A stretch of 64,000 nucleotides of DNA from Deinococcus depolymerans (GTDB lineage: Bacteria > Deinococcota > Deinococci > Deinococcales > Deinococcaceae), in assembly GCF_039522025.1 (NCBI RefSeq), contig NZ_BAAADB010000019.1, positions 62,001 to 126,000 of the forward strand. Direction: 5' to 3'. The translations under genes were made by a program, and so were the position numbers. Shown piece by piece: positions 1 to 15,988 of the stretch. The notes under the pieces were generated by a model that had not been told where the DNA came from, searched no databases, and worked only from the letters and a program-made list of their open reading frames with translations. How positions within the stretch are numbered: position 1 is the stretch's first letter; the number at the start of each line of letters is the position of its first letter.

Positions 1-1347
<1,347 letters not shown>

Positions 1348-1419
1348 GGGGACTCCTGTGTTGATGGTGTGAAGTGTGGGGATTTGCCGCCACGCGGGCA
1401 GCAGTTCTGATCTGCGAAC

Positions 1420-1448
1420 ATCATAGGCCCACAGTTCCGGAGTGTCAA
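1420..1448 (-). promoter_or_regulatory. dnaK sigma-A-type promoter
   Basis: On the reverse strand there is a perfect -35 box TTGACA (1448-1443), a 17-nt spacer and a -10 box TATGAT (1425-1420). It lies about 75 nt upstream of the dnaK ATG and points towards it. This is the best consensus promoter seen in the window. Confidence 0.85.
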
Positions 1449-1452
1449 TAGA

Positions 1453-1473
1453 GTTGAGTGTATGACGCTCAAG
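1453..1473. promoter_or_regulatory. HAIR-type operator for HspR upstream of dnaK
   Basis: Reading the reverse strand, CTTGAGC (1473-1467), seven bases, then ACTCAAC (1459-1453). The published HspR-associated inverted repeat is CTTGAGT-N7-ACTCAAG, so there is one mismatch per arm and the spacing is exact. The site lies immediately upstream of the -35 box of the dnaK promoter. Control of dnaK by an HspR repressor is inferred from this match; HspR itself is not in the window. Confidence 0.75.
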
Positions 1474-1509
1474 TTTAAGGGGGGCCTCAAGACCGCAGGC
1501 CACCCCCCC

Positions 1510-2103
1510 TCAGAACCGCCCGTCCACCTCCGCCACCCCCACCTCCAGCTGACCCAGCGCCACCACCGCCGCCACATTCCCCACGATCCGCCCCGCATGC
1601 CAGCGCGGCGTTCCCGACACCACCACCGACACCAGCGACCCGTCCGCCCGGCGCAACCGCGTCGCGTACGACGAACTCCCGCCCGCCTGCCGCAGCGCCC
1701 GCGCCTCGCGCAGCCGGTCGTGATCCTCCGGGACCGTCCACTCGAACGGCGAACGCCCCACCACCTCCGCCGGCGTCAGCCCCAGCATCCGCGCGTACGC
1801 CCGGTTCACGTACACGAACCGCCCGTCCTCGTCCGACACGGTCAGCCCATGCTCGACCGTCTCCATGATCTGCCGCGCGAACCCCAGCTCCGCGGCATAC
1901 GACGCCCGCAACTCCCGGTGCCCGCGCAGCAACCCCAGCACCCGCGGCGCCAGCCACGCCGTCCCTGCCAGGACCACCAGCACCGGCGGCAACACCGCCC
2001 ACAACGCCGGGCGCGGCACCAGCCACGCCAGCAGGAACGACTCCAGGACCAGCAACGCGAACAGCGCGCACGCCCACCGCCACTCCAGCAGCCCCGGCCT
2101 CAT
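1510..2103 (-). CDS. Membrane-anchored PAS-domain sensor protein
   Basis: A 197-residue protein. The N-terminus has two hydrophobic helices (about residues 8-28 and 33-52), followed by a charged linker and a PAS domain (about 75-190: METVEHGLTVSDEDGRFVYVNRAYARMLGLTPAEVVGRSPFEWTVPED). No kinase, GGDEF or other output domain follows, so it is a stand-alone sensor or a truncated one. Its partner is unknown. It is divergent from dnaE, with 113 bp between the two starts, and convergent with nothing. The PAS call is firm; the ligand and role are not known. Confidence 0.8.
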   Translation of the reverse strand: MRPGLLEWRWACALFALLVLESFLLAWLVPRPALWAVLPPVLVVLAGTAWLAPRVLGLLRGHRELRASYAAELGFARQIMETVEHGLTVSDEDGRFVYVNRAYARMLGLTPAEVVGRSPFEWTVPEDHDRLREARALRQAGGSSSYATRLRRADGSLVSVVVSGTPRWHAGRIVGNVAAVVALGQLEVGVAEVDGRF

Positions 2104-2180
2104 GCCTCAGCGTGAACGGCCGCCCCTGTCAGGACCCTTACGGCGCCCAGCCGCCCGCCGCCCGTCAAGTCCGGCCGTCA

Positions 2181-2210
2181 CTGACAGCCCGGGCCGCCCC
2201 GGCCTAGACT
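2181..2210 (+). promoter_or_regulatory. Putative leaderless promoter of dnaE
   Basis: CTGACA (2181-2186), an 18-nt spacer and TAGACT (2205-2210), with only 6 nt before the dnaE ATG at 2217. No Shine-Dalgarno sequence precedes that ATG. The layout suggests transcription starts at or next to the start codon, as is common in Deinococcus. Confidence 0.6.
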
Positions 2211-2216
2211 CGGACC

Positions 2217-6206
<3,990 letters not shown>

Positions 6207-6231
6207 TCGCGGGCGACCCCTCCGCTGCGCG

Positions 6232-6743
6232 GAGAACCCCTCAGTCAGCTTCGCTGACAGCTCCCCTCAAGGGGAGCCTTTTTTATTGCTGGAGTGCCGA
6301 CTCGATCAGGGCGGCCACACCCGGCAGGTTCCGCATGACTTCCGTGTTCTGCACGCGCAGCACCCGAATCCCCGCCCCAGCCAGCAGCCGTGACCGCTCG
6401 GCATCGTACGCCTGGGCCTCCGCCCCGTCATGACTGCGGCCATCCACCTCCACGCACAACCGCGCGGACGGCGCGTAGAAATCCAGAATGAACCCCAGCA
6501 GCGGCACCTGCCGACGAAACTTCACGGGATGCGTCCGCAGCAACTCGAACCACAACCGCCGCTCCGCAGGCGTCATGACCCGTCGCAACTCACGCGCACG
6601 GGGCACAAGTGTTCTGGTGTACGTGTCCCGCATGGTGCAAGGCTAACCCCTCCGCCCCCTCCGGGGGCACCTCCCCTCAAGGGGAGGCAGAAAAAAGGCT
6701 CCCCTTGAGGGGAGCTGTCAGCGAAGCTGACTGAGGGGTCGCC
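6232..6743. mobile_element. Putative element: DUF559 gene between perfect 53-bp inverted repeats
   Basis: Bases 6232-6284 and 6691-6743 are exact reverse complements (53 of 53). Each arm holds two smaller palindromes: TCAGTCAGC-TTC-GCTGAC and the hairpin CTCCCCTCAAGGGGAG followed by six T (on the outward strand). A third, partial palindrome lies inside the right arm (6649-6689). The only gene between the arms is the DUF559 nuclease gene, and its TAA stop (6285-6283) is partly made by the left arm. The unit sits between the 3' ends of dnaE and pilT and also supplies both with a terminator-like hairpin. No target-site duplication is obvious. Confidence 0.65.
6283..6633 (-). CDS. DUF559 family endonuclease-like protein (Vsr-like fold)
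   Basis: A 116-residue protein with the DUF559 pattern: RARELRRVMTPAERRLWFELLRTHPVKFRRQVPLLGFILDFYAPSARLCVEVDGRSHDGAEAQAYDAERSRLLAGAGIRVLRVQNTEVM. The acidic residues of FILDFY and VEVDG and the following H match the active-site layout of the very-short-patch-repair and restriction-endonuclease fold. The family's substrate is not established. TAGCCT lies 6 nt before the ATG, so it is probably leaderless. It is enclosed by perfect inverted repeats; a second member of the family is at 53.5 kb. Confidence 0.85.
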   Translation of the reverse strand: MRDTYTRTLVPRARELRRVMTPAERRLWFELLRTHPVKFRRQVPLLGFILDFYAPSARLCVEVDGRSHDGAEAQAYDAERSRLLAGAGIRVLRVQNTEVMRNLPGVAALIESALQQ

Positions 6744-6749
6744 TTCCGC

Positions 6750-7826
<1,077 letters not shown>

Positions 7827-7911
7827 GTTGCACTCAGGGTAGGAGGACGGGTCTTACAGTTTTAATGCAGCGGGGTTTGGCGGGCCGGGGGGGCTGGTGG
7901 GGGGATGGACG

Positions 7912-7950
7912 GGCGGGCAGCGGCCGGCGGTGCGCTGGTCTCTGCCCGCC
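7912..7950 (-). terminator. GC-rich hairpin between the DinB-like gene and pilT
   Basis: The 9-bp arms GGCGGGCAG (7912-7920) and CTGCCCGCC (7942-7950) enclose a 21-nt loop that can pair further. It lies just downstream of the stop of the gene at 7976-8539. There is no U run, so it is a factor-assisted or weak terminator at best. Confidence 0.4.
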
Positions 7951-7975
7951 TTCGTTCGTGGTGACGTGGCGGGGA

Positions 7976-8539
7976 TTACTCGCCGCGCAGTTTGCGGCTT
8001 TCGAGGTCGGCGTGCTGCGTGAGGTAGCGCAGCCAGGCCTTGGGGGTCATGGGGCCCAGGCTGTTGTGCTGGATGGTCAGGGTGTCGTCGGGGGGGTTGT
8101 GGCCGAGGCGGCGGGTCAGGTCGACGGTGGCGGCGCGGGTGGTGGTGATCAGCGCCTGCAGGTCCCTGAGGGTGGTGTCCTGGGGGGGGCGGTAGGGGTG
8201 GTACGTGTCGGTCTGGTCGGCGGGCTTGCCGAGGGCGGCGTTCAGGCGCTGCTGGCCCCAGCGTTCGATGCCGATGATGTGCGCGAGGAGTTCACGGTTG
8301 GCGTGCGTGTCGGCGGCGCGCGCGGCGCGGCCGGTGAGGAAGGTGCCGGCCCGTTCGAGGCTCTGCCCGAGGTCGCTGTAGCTGCTGCGCCCGGCGGGGC
8401 GTTCCAGCACGCGGTTGACGACCATGCCGGTGACTTCTTTCTTGCGGGTGCGGGCCACGTAGGCGGCCCCGGCGGCCACGCCGACCGTGGCGACCGTGAC
8501 GAGGGCGGGCACGTAGGTGGGGGTGGTTTTCTTACTCAT
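7976..8539 (-). CDS. Membrane-anchored DinB-like protein
   Basis: 187 aa. The N-terminal hydrophobic segment YVPALVTVATVGVAAGAAYVA (about residues 8-28) looks like a membrane anchor or uncleaved signal. The rest is helical, with RELLAHIIGIERWGQQRLNAAL and PKAWLRYLTQHADLESRKLR, which resemble the four-helix DinB/DUF664 fold; the full metal-binding His triad is not obvious. The ATG at 8539 was chosen because it begins MSKKTTPTY and has a TACCAT box 5 nt upstream. The function is unknown. Confidence 0.65.
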   Translation of the reverse strand: MSKKTTPTYVPALVTVATVGVAAGAAYVARTRKKEVTGMVVNRVLERPAGRSSYSDLGQSLERAGTFLTGRAARAADTHANRELLAHIIGIERWGQQRLNAALGKPADQTDTYHPYRPPQDTTLRDLQALITTTRAATVDLTRRLGHNPPDDTLTIQHNSLGPMTPKAWLRYLTQHADLESRKLRGE

Positions 8540-8556
8540 GCCGCATGGTACGCGCT

Positions 8557-9141
8557 TCAGGGCCGGTTCGTTCCGCCCGGCAGGTGCGCCGGGGGCGTGA
8601 GGACCCGGTCGGGCGTGCCGATCAGGGTGACGTGCGAGTCGGCGGGGCAGGGCAGGGTGGGCCGCAGCATCAGCGGGTGCGCCAGTGTGAATTCCGGCAG
8701 GCCGAGGTGCAGGCCGCGTGCGCCCCACCCGAAGCCCTTCCCGAGCCGCGCGCCGTGGTGGTCGGCGGCGACGCAGGCGAGCACGGCGGCCTGCGCGCCG
8801 GTCGGGGTGGGGGTCGCCTCGCCGTGCGCGCTCAGGGCGCTGAGTTTCGCGCCGGCCGGGTCGGTCACGCGCCAGTACCAGCCTTCCTTCTTCTGGTGCG
8901 GCACGAAGAGTGTCTTCCCGGCCTTCAGCGCCTGTTGCCGCAGGGGCAGCAGCGCCCGTTCCGGCCCGACGATCAGGGTGTGCAGGGCCGCCACGTCCGG
9001 GTGCCCGAGCAGTTGCGCGGCGGCCTTCTTTGCGTGCGTGAAGTTCGGGCAGTGCCCGTGCGGTGGCAGCGGGTACGCGCAGGCGCGGCGGGCCAGCAGG
9101 TCGTCCCACACCTGTTCGCGCAGGGCCCCGGCGGTGGTCAT
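8557..9141 (-). CDS. 5-formyltetrahydrofolate cyclo-ligase family protein
   Basis: 194 aa. It resembles the 5-formyl-THF cyclo-ligase/MTHFSD-type fold: an N-terminal LREQVWDDLLARRACAYP (helix with basic residues), NFTHAKKAAAQLLGHPDVAALHTLIV, KAGKTLFVPHQKK, and the glycine-rich phosphate loop GKGFGWGARG near residue 137. The canonical enzyme has GxGxGYYD here, so the final YD is not conserved. It may be a divergent paralogue rather than the true cyclo-ligase. It is transcribed towards the DinB-like gene, 17 nt apart. A TAGCGT box lies 6 nt before the ATG. Confidence 0.7.
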   Translation of the reverse strand: MTTAGALREQVWDDLLARRACAYPLPPHGHCPNFTHAKKAAAQLLGHPDVAALHTLIVGPERALLPLRQQALKAGKTLFVPHQKKEGWYWRVTDPAGAKLSALSAHGEATPTPTGAQAAVLACVAADHHGARLGKGFGWGARGLHLGLPEFTLAHPLMLRPTLPCPADSHVTLIGTPDRVLTPPAHLPGGTNRP

Positions 9142-9258
9142 GGCTGCACGCTAGCAGAGGCGGAGAGCGGAGAGCAGATGGCAGATGGCGGATGGCACCC
9201 GCGCCGATAGGTCATCTGGCGGCGGTGCCCGCGCGGCGGGGCGGGTACACTCGGGCGC

Positions 9259-10200
9259 ATGACAGGGCATGTGGGCGGCGTGGAACGGGTGCGGGTGGCG
9301 GCGGCGGCGTACCCGGTGGACTTCCTGGCGGACTGGGCGGCCTTCGAGGCCAAGCTGACGCGCTGGGTGGCGGACGCGGCGGGCCAGGGGGCGAGGCTGC
9401 TGGTGTTCCCGGAGTACGCGCCGCTGGAACTCGTCAGCCTGCTGCCCACGGACCTGCACCACGACGTGATCGGGATGCGCCCGGCATTGCAGGCCTTCGT
9501 GCCGGACTTCGTGGCGCTGCACGCGCGGCTGGCCCGCGAGTACGGCCTGGGCATCGTGGCCGGCAGTTACCCGGTCGCGCACGCGGGGGCGTTCGTGAAC
9601 CGGGCGTTCGTGTTCGGGCCGGACGGCTCGCAGGGCCATCAGGACAAGCTGCTGATGACCCGCTTCGAGGCCGAGGAGTGGCACGTCGCGCCGGGCGAGG
9701 GCGTGCGGGTGTTCGACCTGCCGCTGCCGGGCGGCACGCTGCGTTTCGGCGTGGCGATCTGCTACGACAGCGAGTTCCCGGCCCTGGCGCGCGCGCAGGC
9801 CGAGGCGGGCGCGGAACTGCTGGTCGTGCCGTCCTTCACGGGCAGCCGGGCCGGGTTCACGCGCGTGCGGGTGGGCAGCATGGCCCGCGCGCTGGAAAAC
9901 CAGTGCTATGCGCTGCACGCCCCGCTGATCGCGGACGCTCCCTGGACGTACGCCGTCGAGGACGCGCACGGCGCGGCGGGCGTGTACGCCCCGTCCGACA
10001 ACGGACTGCCCGAGGACGGCGTGGTGGCCCAGCTCGGCTGGAACGAGCCGGGCTGGCTGGTCACGGACCTGGACCTGACCCTGACCCGCCGCGTGCGCGT
10101 GGACGGGCACGTCCTGAACTGGCGGGACCGGCACGTCGGCGTGAGTCGCGCCGTGCCGGCCGGGATCGTGACGCTGGGCGAAGCGCTGGAACCCGCGTGA
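9259..10200 (+). CDS. Carbon-nitrogen hydrolase (nitrilase superfamily)
   Basis: 313 aa. The Glu-Lys-Cys triad of the nitrilase superfamily is visible: E52 ([11 protein letters not shown]), K130 ([13 protein letters not shown]) and C168 ([12 protein letters not shown]). It hydrolyses a non-peptide C-N bond (amide or nitrile), with the substrate not deducible. A TACACT box at 9246-9251 lies 7 nt before the ATG, so the mRNA is probably leaderless. The stop codon overlaps the GTG start of the acetyltransferase, so the two are co-translated and may act on the same small molecule. Confidence 0.9.
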   Translation: MTGHVGGVERVRVAAAAYPVDFLADWAAFEAKLTRWVADAAGQGARLLVFPEYAPLELVSLLPTDLHHDVIGMRPALQAFVPDFVALHARLAREYGLGIVAGSYPVAHAGAFVNRAFVFGPDGSQGHQDKLLMTRFEAEEWHVAPGEGVRVFDLPLPGGTLRFGVAICYDSEFPALARAQAEAGAELLVVPSFTGSRAGFTRVRVGSMARALENQCYALHAPLIADAPWTYAVEDAHGAAGVYAPSDNGLPEDGVVAQLGWNEPGWLVTDLDLTLTRRVRVDGHVLNWRDRHVGVSRAVPAGIVTLGEALEPA

Positions 10201-10712
10201 CTGCCCTGGTCCGCCGCCTCACGCCCGCCGACGCGCCCGCGTACCGGGCCGCGCGACTGGCCGCCTTGCAGGCCGACCCGGCCGCCTTCCTGACGAACGC
10301 CGCCGAGTTCGCCGCGCTGGGCGACGAGGCGCTGGCCGCCCGCCTCGCGCCGGACGCGCCGGGCGTCACGCTGGGCGCCTTCCTGGACACTGACCTCGTG
10401 GGCCTGCTGACCCTGGTGCGTGAGGCGGCCCCGCCCCTGGCGCACCGCGTGAACGTGTACGGCGTGTCCGTCGCCCTGACCGCGCGTGGGCAGGGCGTCG
10501 GCGCGGCGCTGGTCGCGGCGGGGGTGGAGCTGGCCCGCTCGTGGGCGGGCGTGACCTCACTGCACCTCGCGGTCATGGATTCGCAGCCCGCCGCACTCCG
10601 TCTGTACGAACGCGCCGGGTTCCGGGTGTGGGGCACCCAGCCGGACGCCGTGCGCCGTGACGGGCGCGTGTACGCCGAGCACTGGCTGAGCCTCGACCTG
10701 ACCGCGCCCTGA
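10197..10712 (+). CDS. GNAT family N-acetyltransferase
   Basis: 171 aa, starting at a GTG that overlaps the TGA of the upstream nitrilase (GTGA). The acetyl-CoA-binding motif A is clear: [31 protein letters not shown], followed by motif [26 protein letters not shown]. The substrate is unknown. The final A of its TGA stop is also the first base of repeat R1. Confidence 0.88.
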   Translation: MTALVRRLTPADAPAYRAARLAALQADPAAFLTNAAEFAALGDEALAARLAPDAPGVTLGAFLDTDLVGLLTLVREAAPPLAHRVNVYGVSVALTARGQGVGAALVAAGVELARSWAGVTSLHLAVMDSQPAALRLYERAGFRVWGTQPDAVRRDGRVYAEHWLSLDLTAP

Positions 10713-10863
10713 TACGGACTCCGATTGAATGGCTTGCAAAGCCGCTGGGTCCGAGCGGACTCGCAGAGCTTCGAAGAGCAAGTGGGAGCGAAACGGGTTC
10801 CGGACGTGGAGTTGACAGATCGGTGGTGTTCCGATCTGTTAACGAAACAGACGGAATCCGTAT
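10712..10863 (+). repeat. R1: copy of the ATACGGA...TCCGTAT structured repeat
   Basis: A 152-bp copy in the + orientation. It starts on the last base of the acetyltransferase stop codon. It differs from the other copies by an enlarged middle (CTGGGTCC; GCTTCGAAGAGC) and by a rewritten hairpin: CAGATCGG (10816-10823) pairs with CCGATCTG (10831-10838), where the other copies have CAATCCGG and CCGGATTG. The stem is kept by compensatory changes. Confidence 0.9.
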
Positions 10864-10935
10864 GAGCTTTTCACCAGCGGCCAGTACGCCACTCGGCGCA
10901 GGCGGCCCGCATGCCCCGGCGGTAGGCTGCCCGGC

Positions 10936-12006
10936 ATGACCCTTCCCGATCCGGTGTCCCTGGTGCTTCCGTCCGTGCAGCGCGGGTTCGTGCGTCCGCC
11001 GCGCCTGGGGCCGGGGTCGCGGGTGGCGGCGCTGAGCCTGTCGAGCGGGTTCGTCACGGAGGTCATGAACCGCTACCGCGCCGGGGTGCGGCAGGTCGCG
11101 CAGGAGTTCGGGTGGGAGGTCGTGGCCGCCCCGAACGCCCTGCGCGGCCCGGACTTCCTGGCGGCGAACCCGCAGGCCCGCGCGGACGACCTGCACTGGG
11201 CGCTGGAGTCGCCGGACATAGACGGCATGGTGAGCATCATCGGCGGGGACGACAGCGTGCGCCTGCTGCCGCACCTGCGCCCGGACCTGATCCGCGCGCA
11301 CCCGAAGGCGCTGCTGGGCTTCAGTGACTCCACCGTGACCCTCACGCAGTTCCTGCGGGCGGGCGTCATGGCGTACCACGGCCCGGCCCTCCTGACCGAT
11401 CTGGCCGAGAACGGCGGGCTGCACCCCTTCACGGTGCGGGGGCTGCGGCGCGCGCTGGTGGACCCGCCCGCGCCCTTCGAGCTGGAGGCCGCGCCGGACT
11501 GGACGCAGGGCGGCCCCGACTGGGCCGACGAGGCCGCGCAGGAAGTTCCGCGCACCTTCCGCACCGGCGACGGCTGGGTGTGGTTGCAGGGTGACGCGCC
11601 CGCGCAGGGGCACCTGCTGGGCGGCTGCCTGGACGTGCTGGACATGCTGAACGGCACGCCCGGCTGGCCGGAACCGGCCCTGTGGCGCGGCGCGGTCCTG
11701 GCGCTGGAAACCAGCAACGACGTGCCGCCCCCGCATCAGGTGGGGTACTGGCTGCGCAACTACGCCGCGCAGGGCATCCTGGCGGGCGCCGCCGGGCTGA
11801 TCCTGGCCCGCCCCCGCACCTACACGCCCGCGATGGTCGACGACCTGCACGGCTGGGTGCGCCGCGTCCTGGCCGAGGCAGGCCGCGCGGAGATGCCGGT
11901 CGTGGCGAACGTGGATTTCGGGCACACCAGCCCGCAACTCACGCTGCCGCTGGGCGCGCCCGCCCGTCTGGATCCCCGCGCGGGCCGCGTGACCGTCTGG
12001 CCCTGA
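10936..12006 (+). CDS. LD-carboxypeptidase family protein (peptidase S66)
   Basis: 356 aa. It has the S66 layout: an N-terminal domain with DIDGMVSIIGGDDSVRLLPHL and the nucleophile Ser in LLGFSDSTVTLTQF (about S130), then a C-terminal domain with the catalytic Glu in VLALETSNDVPP and His in NVDFGHTSPQLTLPLG. The family trims tetrapeptides in murein recycling (LdcA) or inactivates peptide antibiotics such as microcin C (MccF). The sequence does not decide between these. The ATG follows a TAGGCT box by 7 nt, so it is probably leaderless. Confidence 0.85.
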   Translation: MTLPDPVSLVLPSVQRGFVRPPRLGPGSRVAALSLSSGFVTEVMNRYRAGVRQVAQEFGWEVVAAPNALRGPDFLAANPQARADDLHWALESPDIDGMVSIIGGDDSVRLLPHLRPDLIRAHPKALLGFSDSTVTLTQFLRAGVMAYHGPALLTDLAENGGLHPFTVRGLRRALVDPPAPFELEAAPDWTQGGPDWADEAAQEVPRTFRTGDGWVWLQGDAPAQGHLLGGCLDVLDMLNGTPGWPEPALWRGAVLALETSNDVPPPHQVGYWLRNYAAQGILAGAAGLILARPRTYTPAMVDDLHGWVRRVLAEAGRAEMPVVANVDFGHTSPQLTLPLGAPARLDPRAGRVTVWP

Positions 12007-12081
12007 CGGGAGGCGCCCGCCGGGTGTGGACTTCCGGGTTTCACACGTTCCCCGGGCGGGGGCCGCGCTATCATCGGCAGC

Positions 12082-12834
12082 GTGCGGCTCCTGCTGCTGT
12101 CTGACATTCACGCGAACCACACCGCCCTGCAGGCGGTTCTGAACGACGCCGCCAACCGCCGGTACGATCAGGTCATTCACCTTGGCGACGCGCTGGGCTA
12201 CGGCCCGCACCCCCGTGAGGTCCTGGACGCCCTGCGCGAACTGGACGCCGTGTGCGTCCTGGGCAACCACGACGACATGCTGCTGCAGTACGCCGACGGC
12301 CGCCGCGAGACGAAAGACTCGATCGTGTCCATGGCCCTCATGTGGCAGCTCTCGCGTCTCTCCGAGCGGGACGTGGCCTGGGTGCGCCTGTGGCGTGACG
12401 GGATCGACGACCCGCATGTCGGCGCACGCTACCGGCACGGCACGCCGGTCAGTCTGGACGAGTACACCGATTCCGTCCCGGCGGCCCGCGAGGCCTTCGC
12501 GCAGTGGCAGGGCCGCCTGGGCTTCGTGGGGCACACGCACGTCCCGGCGGTGTACGCCACCCTGAACTCGCCGGTGGGGGACTGGATCAAGGCGCAGCAC
12601 TTCACGGACGGCGGGAGTTACATGGTGCCGCCCAGCACCCGCGTGATCCTGAACCCCGGCAGTGTCGGGCAGCCACGCGACGGGAACCCCCAGGCGAGCT
12701 ACGCGGTGTTCGACACGGCCCGCGCCCACTTCGAGGTGTTCCGCGTGGCGTACGACATCGAACGCGCCCAGGAGGCGGCGCTGGAGGCCGGGCTGCCGCA
12801 GGTGCTCGCCGCGCGCCTCGCCATCGGCAAGTGA
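12082..12834 (+). CDS. Calcineurin-like metallophosphoesterase
   Basis: 250 aa, GTG start with TATCAT 7 nt upstream. The metal ligands are clear: [13 protein letters not shown] (D, H), [14 protein letters not shown] (GD), VLGNHDDM (GNHD), [10 protein letters not shown] (GHTH), and [18 protein letters not shown]. This matches the YfcE/PRK family of phosphodiesterases. The substrate is unknown. It overlaps holB by GTGA, so the two form an operon. Confidence 0.9.
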   Translation: MRLLLLSDIHANHTALQAVLNDAANRRYDQVIHLGDALGYGPHPREVLDALRELDAVCVLGNHDDMLLQYADGRRETKDSIVSMALMWQLSRLSERDVAWVRLWRDGIDDPHVGARYRHGTPVSLDEYTDSVPAAREAFAQWQGRLGFVGHTHVPAVYATLNSPVGDWIKAQHFTDGGSYMVPPSTRVILNPGSVGQPRDGNPQASYAVFDTARAHFEVFRVAYDIERAQEAALEAGLPQVLAARLAIGK

Positions 12835-13811
12835 CGCCCCCTCCCTCCCCCGAAACCGGCGCCCGGCCCGTTCCGCAGGCAGCGGCCGCCGACCTGCACG
12901 GCCCGCTGCTCGAACAGACCGGCGCGTTCGGCGGGAACGCCCTGCTGCTGACCGGCCCGGCCCGCGTGGGCAAGCTGGCCGTGGCCTGGGCGGTCGCCGC
13001 GCAGCACAACTGCAGCGGCGCAAGAGGCATGTACGGCGAGGCGTGCGGCGCGTGCCCTTCCTGCCGCGCCCTGGCCGCCGCCTCGCACCCGGACGTGCTG
13101 CTGGTCGAGCCGCGCGCCACCACCACCACCGGCAAGGCCGCGCGGCGCAAACTGATTCCCATCGGCGCGGTCCTCTCGGCGCGCGACAAGTCCCGCGAGT
13201 ACGAGACGCACGTGTTCGAATTCCTGGAGGTGCGGCCCACCTTCCGGCGGCGCGTGGTGATCGTGAGCGGCGCCGAGTACCTGGGCCCGGAAGCCGCGAA
13301 CGCCCTGCTGAAACTGGTCGAGGAACCCCCGCACCGGGCGCTGTTCGTGTTCCTGGCCGAGGACCTGCGCTCGGTCCTGCCGACCATCGTGAGCCGCAGC
13401 GCCCGCCTGAGCGTCACGCCCGCCACCGACCGCGCCGTGGAACACGCCCTGGACCGCGCCGGTCACACCCCGGACCCGGAACTGGTCGCCTTCGCCGCCG
13501 GGCGCGCCGGGGTGCTCGACGACCCGCAGAAGGTCAGCGCCGCGCTGGGCGACGCCCGCGACCTCACGGACGCCCTGGAAGTCGGCCTGCTGGCCGCCCT
13601 GCAGGCCGCCGAGGGCCTGGAGAAACGCTTCGATCCCGGCTGGCACCCGGAAGCGCTGCGCTTCGTGTGGCGCACCCTGCCGCCCCACCAGCGTGCCCGC
13701 GCCGACAGCGCCCTGAACGCCCTGCAGGAGGCACTCGAGGCGTACGCCAGCCCCAGCCTCAGCTTCCAGGTGTTCGCGCTGGCGCTGCGCGACGCCCTCG
13801 GGCACGCCTGA
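12831..13811 (+). CDS. holB: DNA polymerase III subunit delta-prime
   Basis: 326 aa, GTG start overlapping the stop of the phosphoesterase gene. A clamp-loader AAA+ fold: a P-loop-like [22 protein letters not shown] (degenerate, as usual for delta-prime), the zinc-module cysteines [18 protein letters not shown], the Walker B region [37 protein letters not shown], and SRSARLSV (SRC-like sensor). It would be part of the clamp loader that places the sliding clamp for DnaE, which is encoded about 7 kb upstream. Confidence 0.85.
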   Translation: MTPPPSPETGARPVPQAAAADLHGPLLEQTGAFGGNALLLTGPARVGKLAVAWAVAAQHNCSGARGMYGEACGACPSCRALAAASHPDVLLVEPRATTTTGKAARRKLIPIGAVLSARDKSREYETHVFEFLEVRPTFRRRVVIVSGAEYLGPEAANALLKLVEEPPHRALFVFLAEDLRSVLPTIVSRSARLSVTPATDRAVEHALDRAGHTPDPELVAFAAGRAGVLDDPQKVSAALGDARDLTDALEVGLLAALQAAEGLEKRFDPGWHPEALRFVWRTLPPHQRARADSALNALQEALEAYASPSLSFQVFALALRDALGHA

Positions 13812-13844
13812 CGGCCGCCCCGGCCGGAGGGTAGACTTCAGGGC

Positions 13845-14486
13845 ATGACTGCCCCCTTCACGCACGGCCCGCTGCGCGTCTGGTCGCTGCCCACCGGTCC
13901 CATCCAGGAGAACGCCGTGCTGATCGCCGGCGAGCAGGGGCAGGGTTTCCTGATCGACCCGGGCGACGACGCAGAACGCATCGCCGCGCTGATCGCCGCG
14001 AGTGGCGTGACCGTCACCGGCATCCTGCTCACGCACGCGCACTTCGACCACATCGGCGCGGTGCAGCCCCTGCGCGGGCAGCTGGGCGTGCCCGTGTGGC
14101 TGCACCCGGCCGACCGGGACCTGTACGCCCTGGGCGCGCAGAGTGCCGCCCGCTGGAACCTGCCGTTCACGCAGCCTGCCGCGCCCGACCACGCCATCAC
14201 GGACGGGCAGACCTTCACGGCGGGCGACCTGGCCCTCACGGCGCACCACCTGCCGGGGCACGCGCCGGGGCACGTGGTGTTCCGCGCGCCGGGCGTCGTC
14301 ATCGCCGGGGACACCCTGTTCCAGGGCGGCATCGGCCGCACCGACCTGCCGGGCGGCAACCACCCGCAACTGCTTGCAGGGATCCGCACGCAGCTGCTGA
14401 GCCTGCCGGACGACACGGCCGTGTACCCCGGCCACGGGCCGCGCACCACCGTCGGACACGAGCGGCGCAGCAACCCCTTCCTGTAA
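13845..14486 (+). CDS. Metallo-beta-lactamase fold hydrolase (glyoxalase II-like)
   Basis: 213 aa. The zinc ligands are the THAHFDH motif ([14 protein letters not shown]), the [13 protein letters not shown]is, [17 protein letters not shown] (Asp) and [10 protein letters not shown] (His). The arrangement is the short YcbL/hydroxyacylglutathione-hydrolase type. The substrate is probably a thioester. TAGACT lies 7 nt before the ATG, suggesting leaderless mRNA. Confidence 0.88.
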   Translation: MTAPFTHGPLRVWSLPTGPIQENAVLIAGEQGQGFLIDPGDDAERIAALIAASGVTVTGILLTHAHFDHIGAVQPLRGQLGVPVWLHPADRDLYALGAQSAARWNLPFTQPAAPDHAITDGQTFTAGDLALTAHHLPGHAPGHVVFRAPGVVIAGDTLFQGGIGRTDLPGGNHPQLLAGIRTQLLSLPDDTAVYPGHGPRTTVGHERRSNPFL

Positions 14487-14535
14487 TGCCCGGCCTGCAC
14501 GCGCACCCCGCCCCGCCGGCCCCGGAGGTCCGCTG

Positions 14536-15188
<653 letters not shown>

Positions 15189-15210
<22 letters not shown>

Positions 15211-15902
15211 CGGCGCACCTGATCCTCACGCCACAACTGCACGCCCAGCAGCAGCAGCGCCTGCACGGGCAGGCTGCGGGTGTACAGGCGGGGCCGGCCG
15301 GCCAGCACGCAGGTCCCCAGCAGCAGCAGCTGCGTGGAGAGCCCCAGGTTGGCTGTCACGACGTTCGCGGCGCGGGGCGTGTACGCGATCCGGTCGGCGG
15401 GCGTGGGGGCGCCGCCGGTCAGGCGGTCCAGGCGGCGCGTGAACACCGCCTGCAGCGCCCGCTCCTGCGGCGTGAAGTAGGCCGCGTACACGTCCTTCAG
15501 CGCCGCGAGGACCCGCGGATTGTCCCCGGCCTGCGCGGGTGGGTCGCGGAACACCTCGCCGCGCGCCGCGCGAAAATCGCGTTCCCACAGGTAATCCACG
15601 GTCATGATCAGGCTCTGTAGCAGCGTGGCCGGCACGCCTGCCGCGCCGCTGATCGCCACGTTCAGGGCCAGGTCCACCACCAGGTCCATCTCGGTGTCCA
15701 GGTAGCGGCCGGTCTCGGTGGTGCGGCCGGTCGCGCGGGCCAGTTGACCGTCCAGGCCGTCCAGCACGGTCTTGACCTGCAGCAGCAGCGCGGGGCGCAG
15801 CCGCTCGCCCCGGCTGATCAGCAGCGCGGCGTACAGCCCCAGCGCCGTGTGCAGCAGCACCACGTGCGTCGGGTCCACGTTCAGGCGGGCCAGCGGGTCC
15901 AC
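15189..15902 (-). CDS. CDP-alcohol phosphatidyltransferase family membrane protein
   Basis: Transfers a phosphatidyl group from CDP-diacylglycerol to an alcohol in phospholipid synthesis. The signature D-x2-DG-x2-AR-x8-G-x3-D-x3-D is complete in [28 protein letters not shown]. Several hydrophobic helices follow. 237 aa from a GTG at 15902. The frame stays open upstream to 15988 with protein-like sequence ([18 protein letters not shown]) but no ATG, GTG or TTG, so the true N-terminus is uncertain. It is the last gene of a three-gene reverse-strand run starting at 17280. Confidence 0.8.
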
Positions 15903-15988
15903 CAGCAGTTGCGCGGCGGGGCGGAACAGGGTTTCACCCGCCCACTCGCGCGCCGGGCGTTGTTTCCTCGTCCGGGCGAGGTCCGAGC

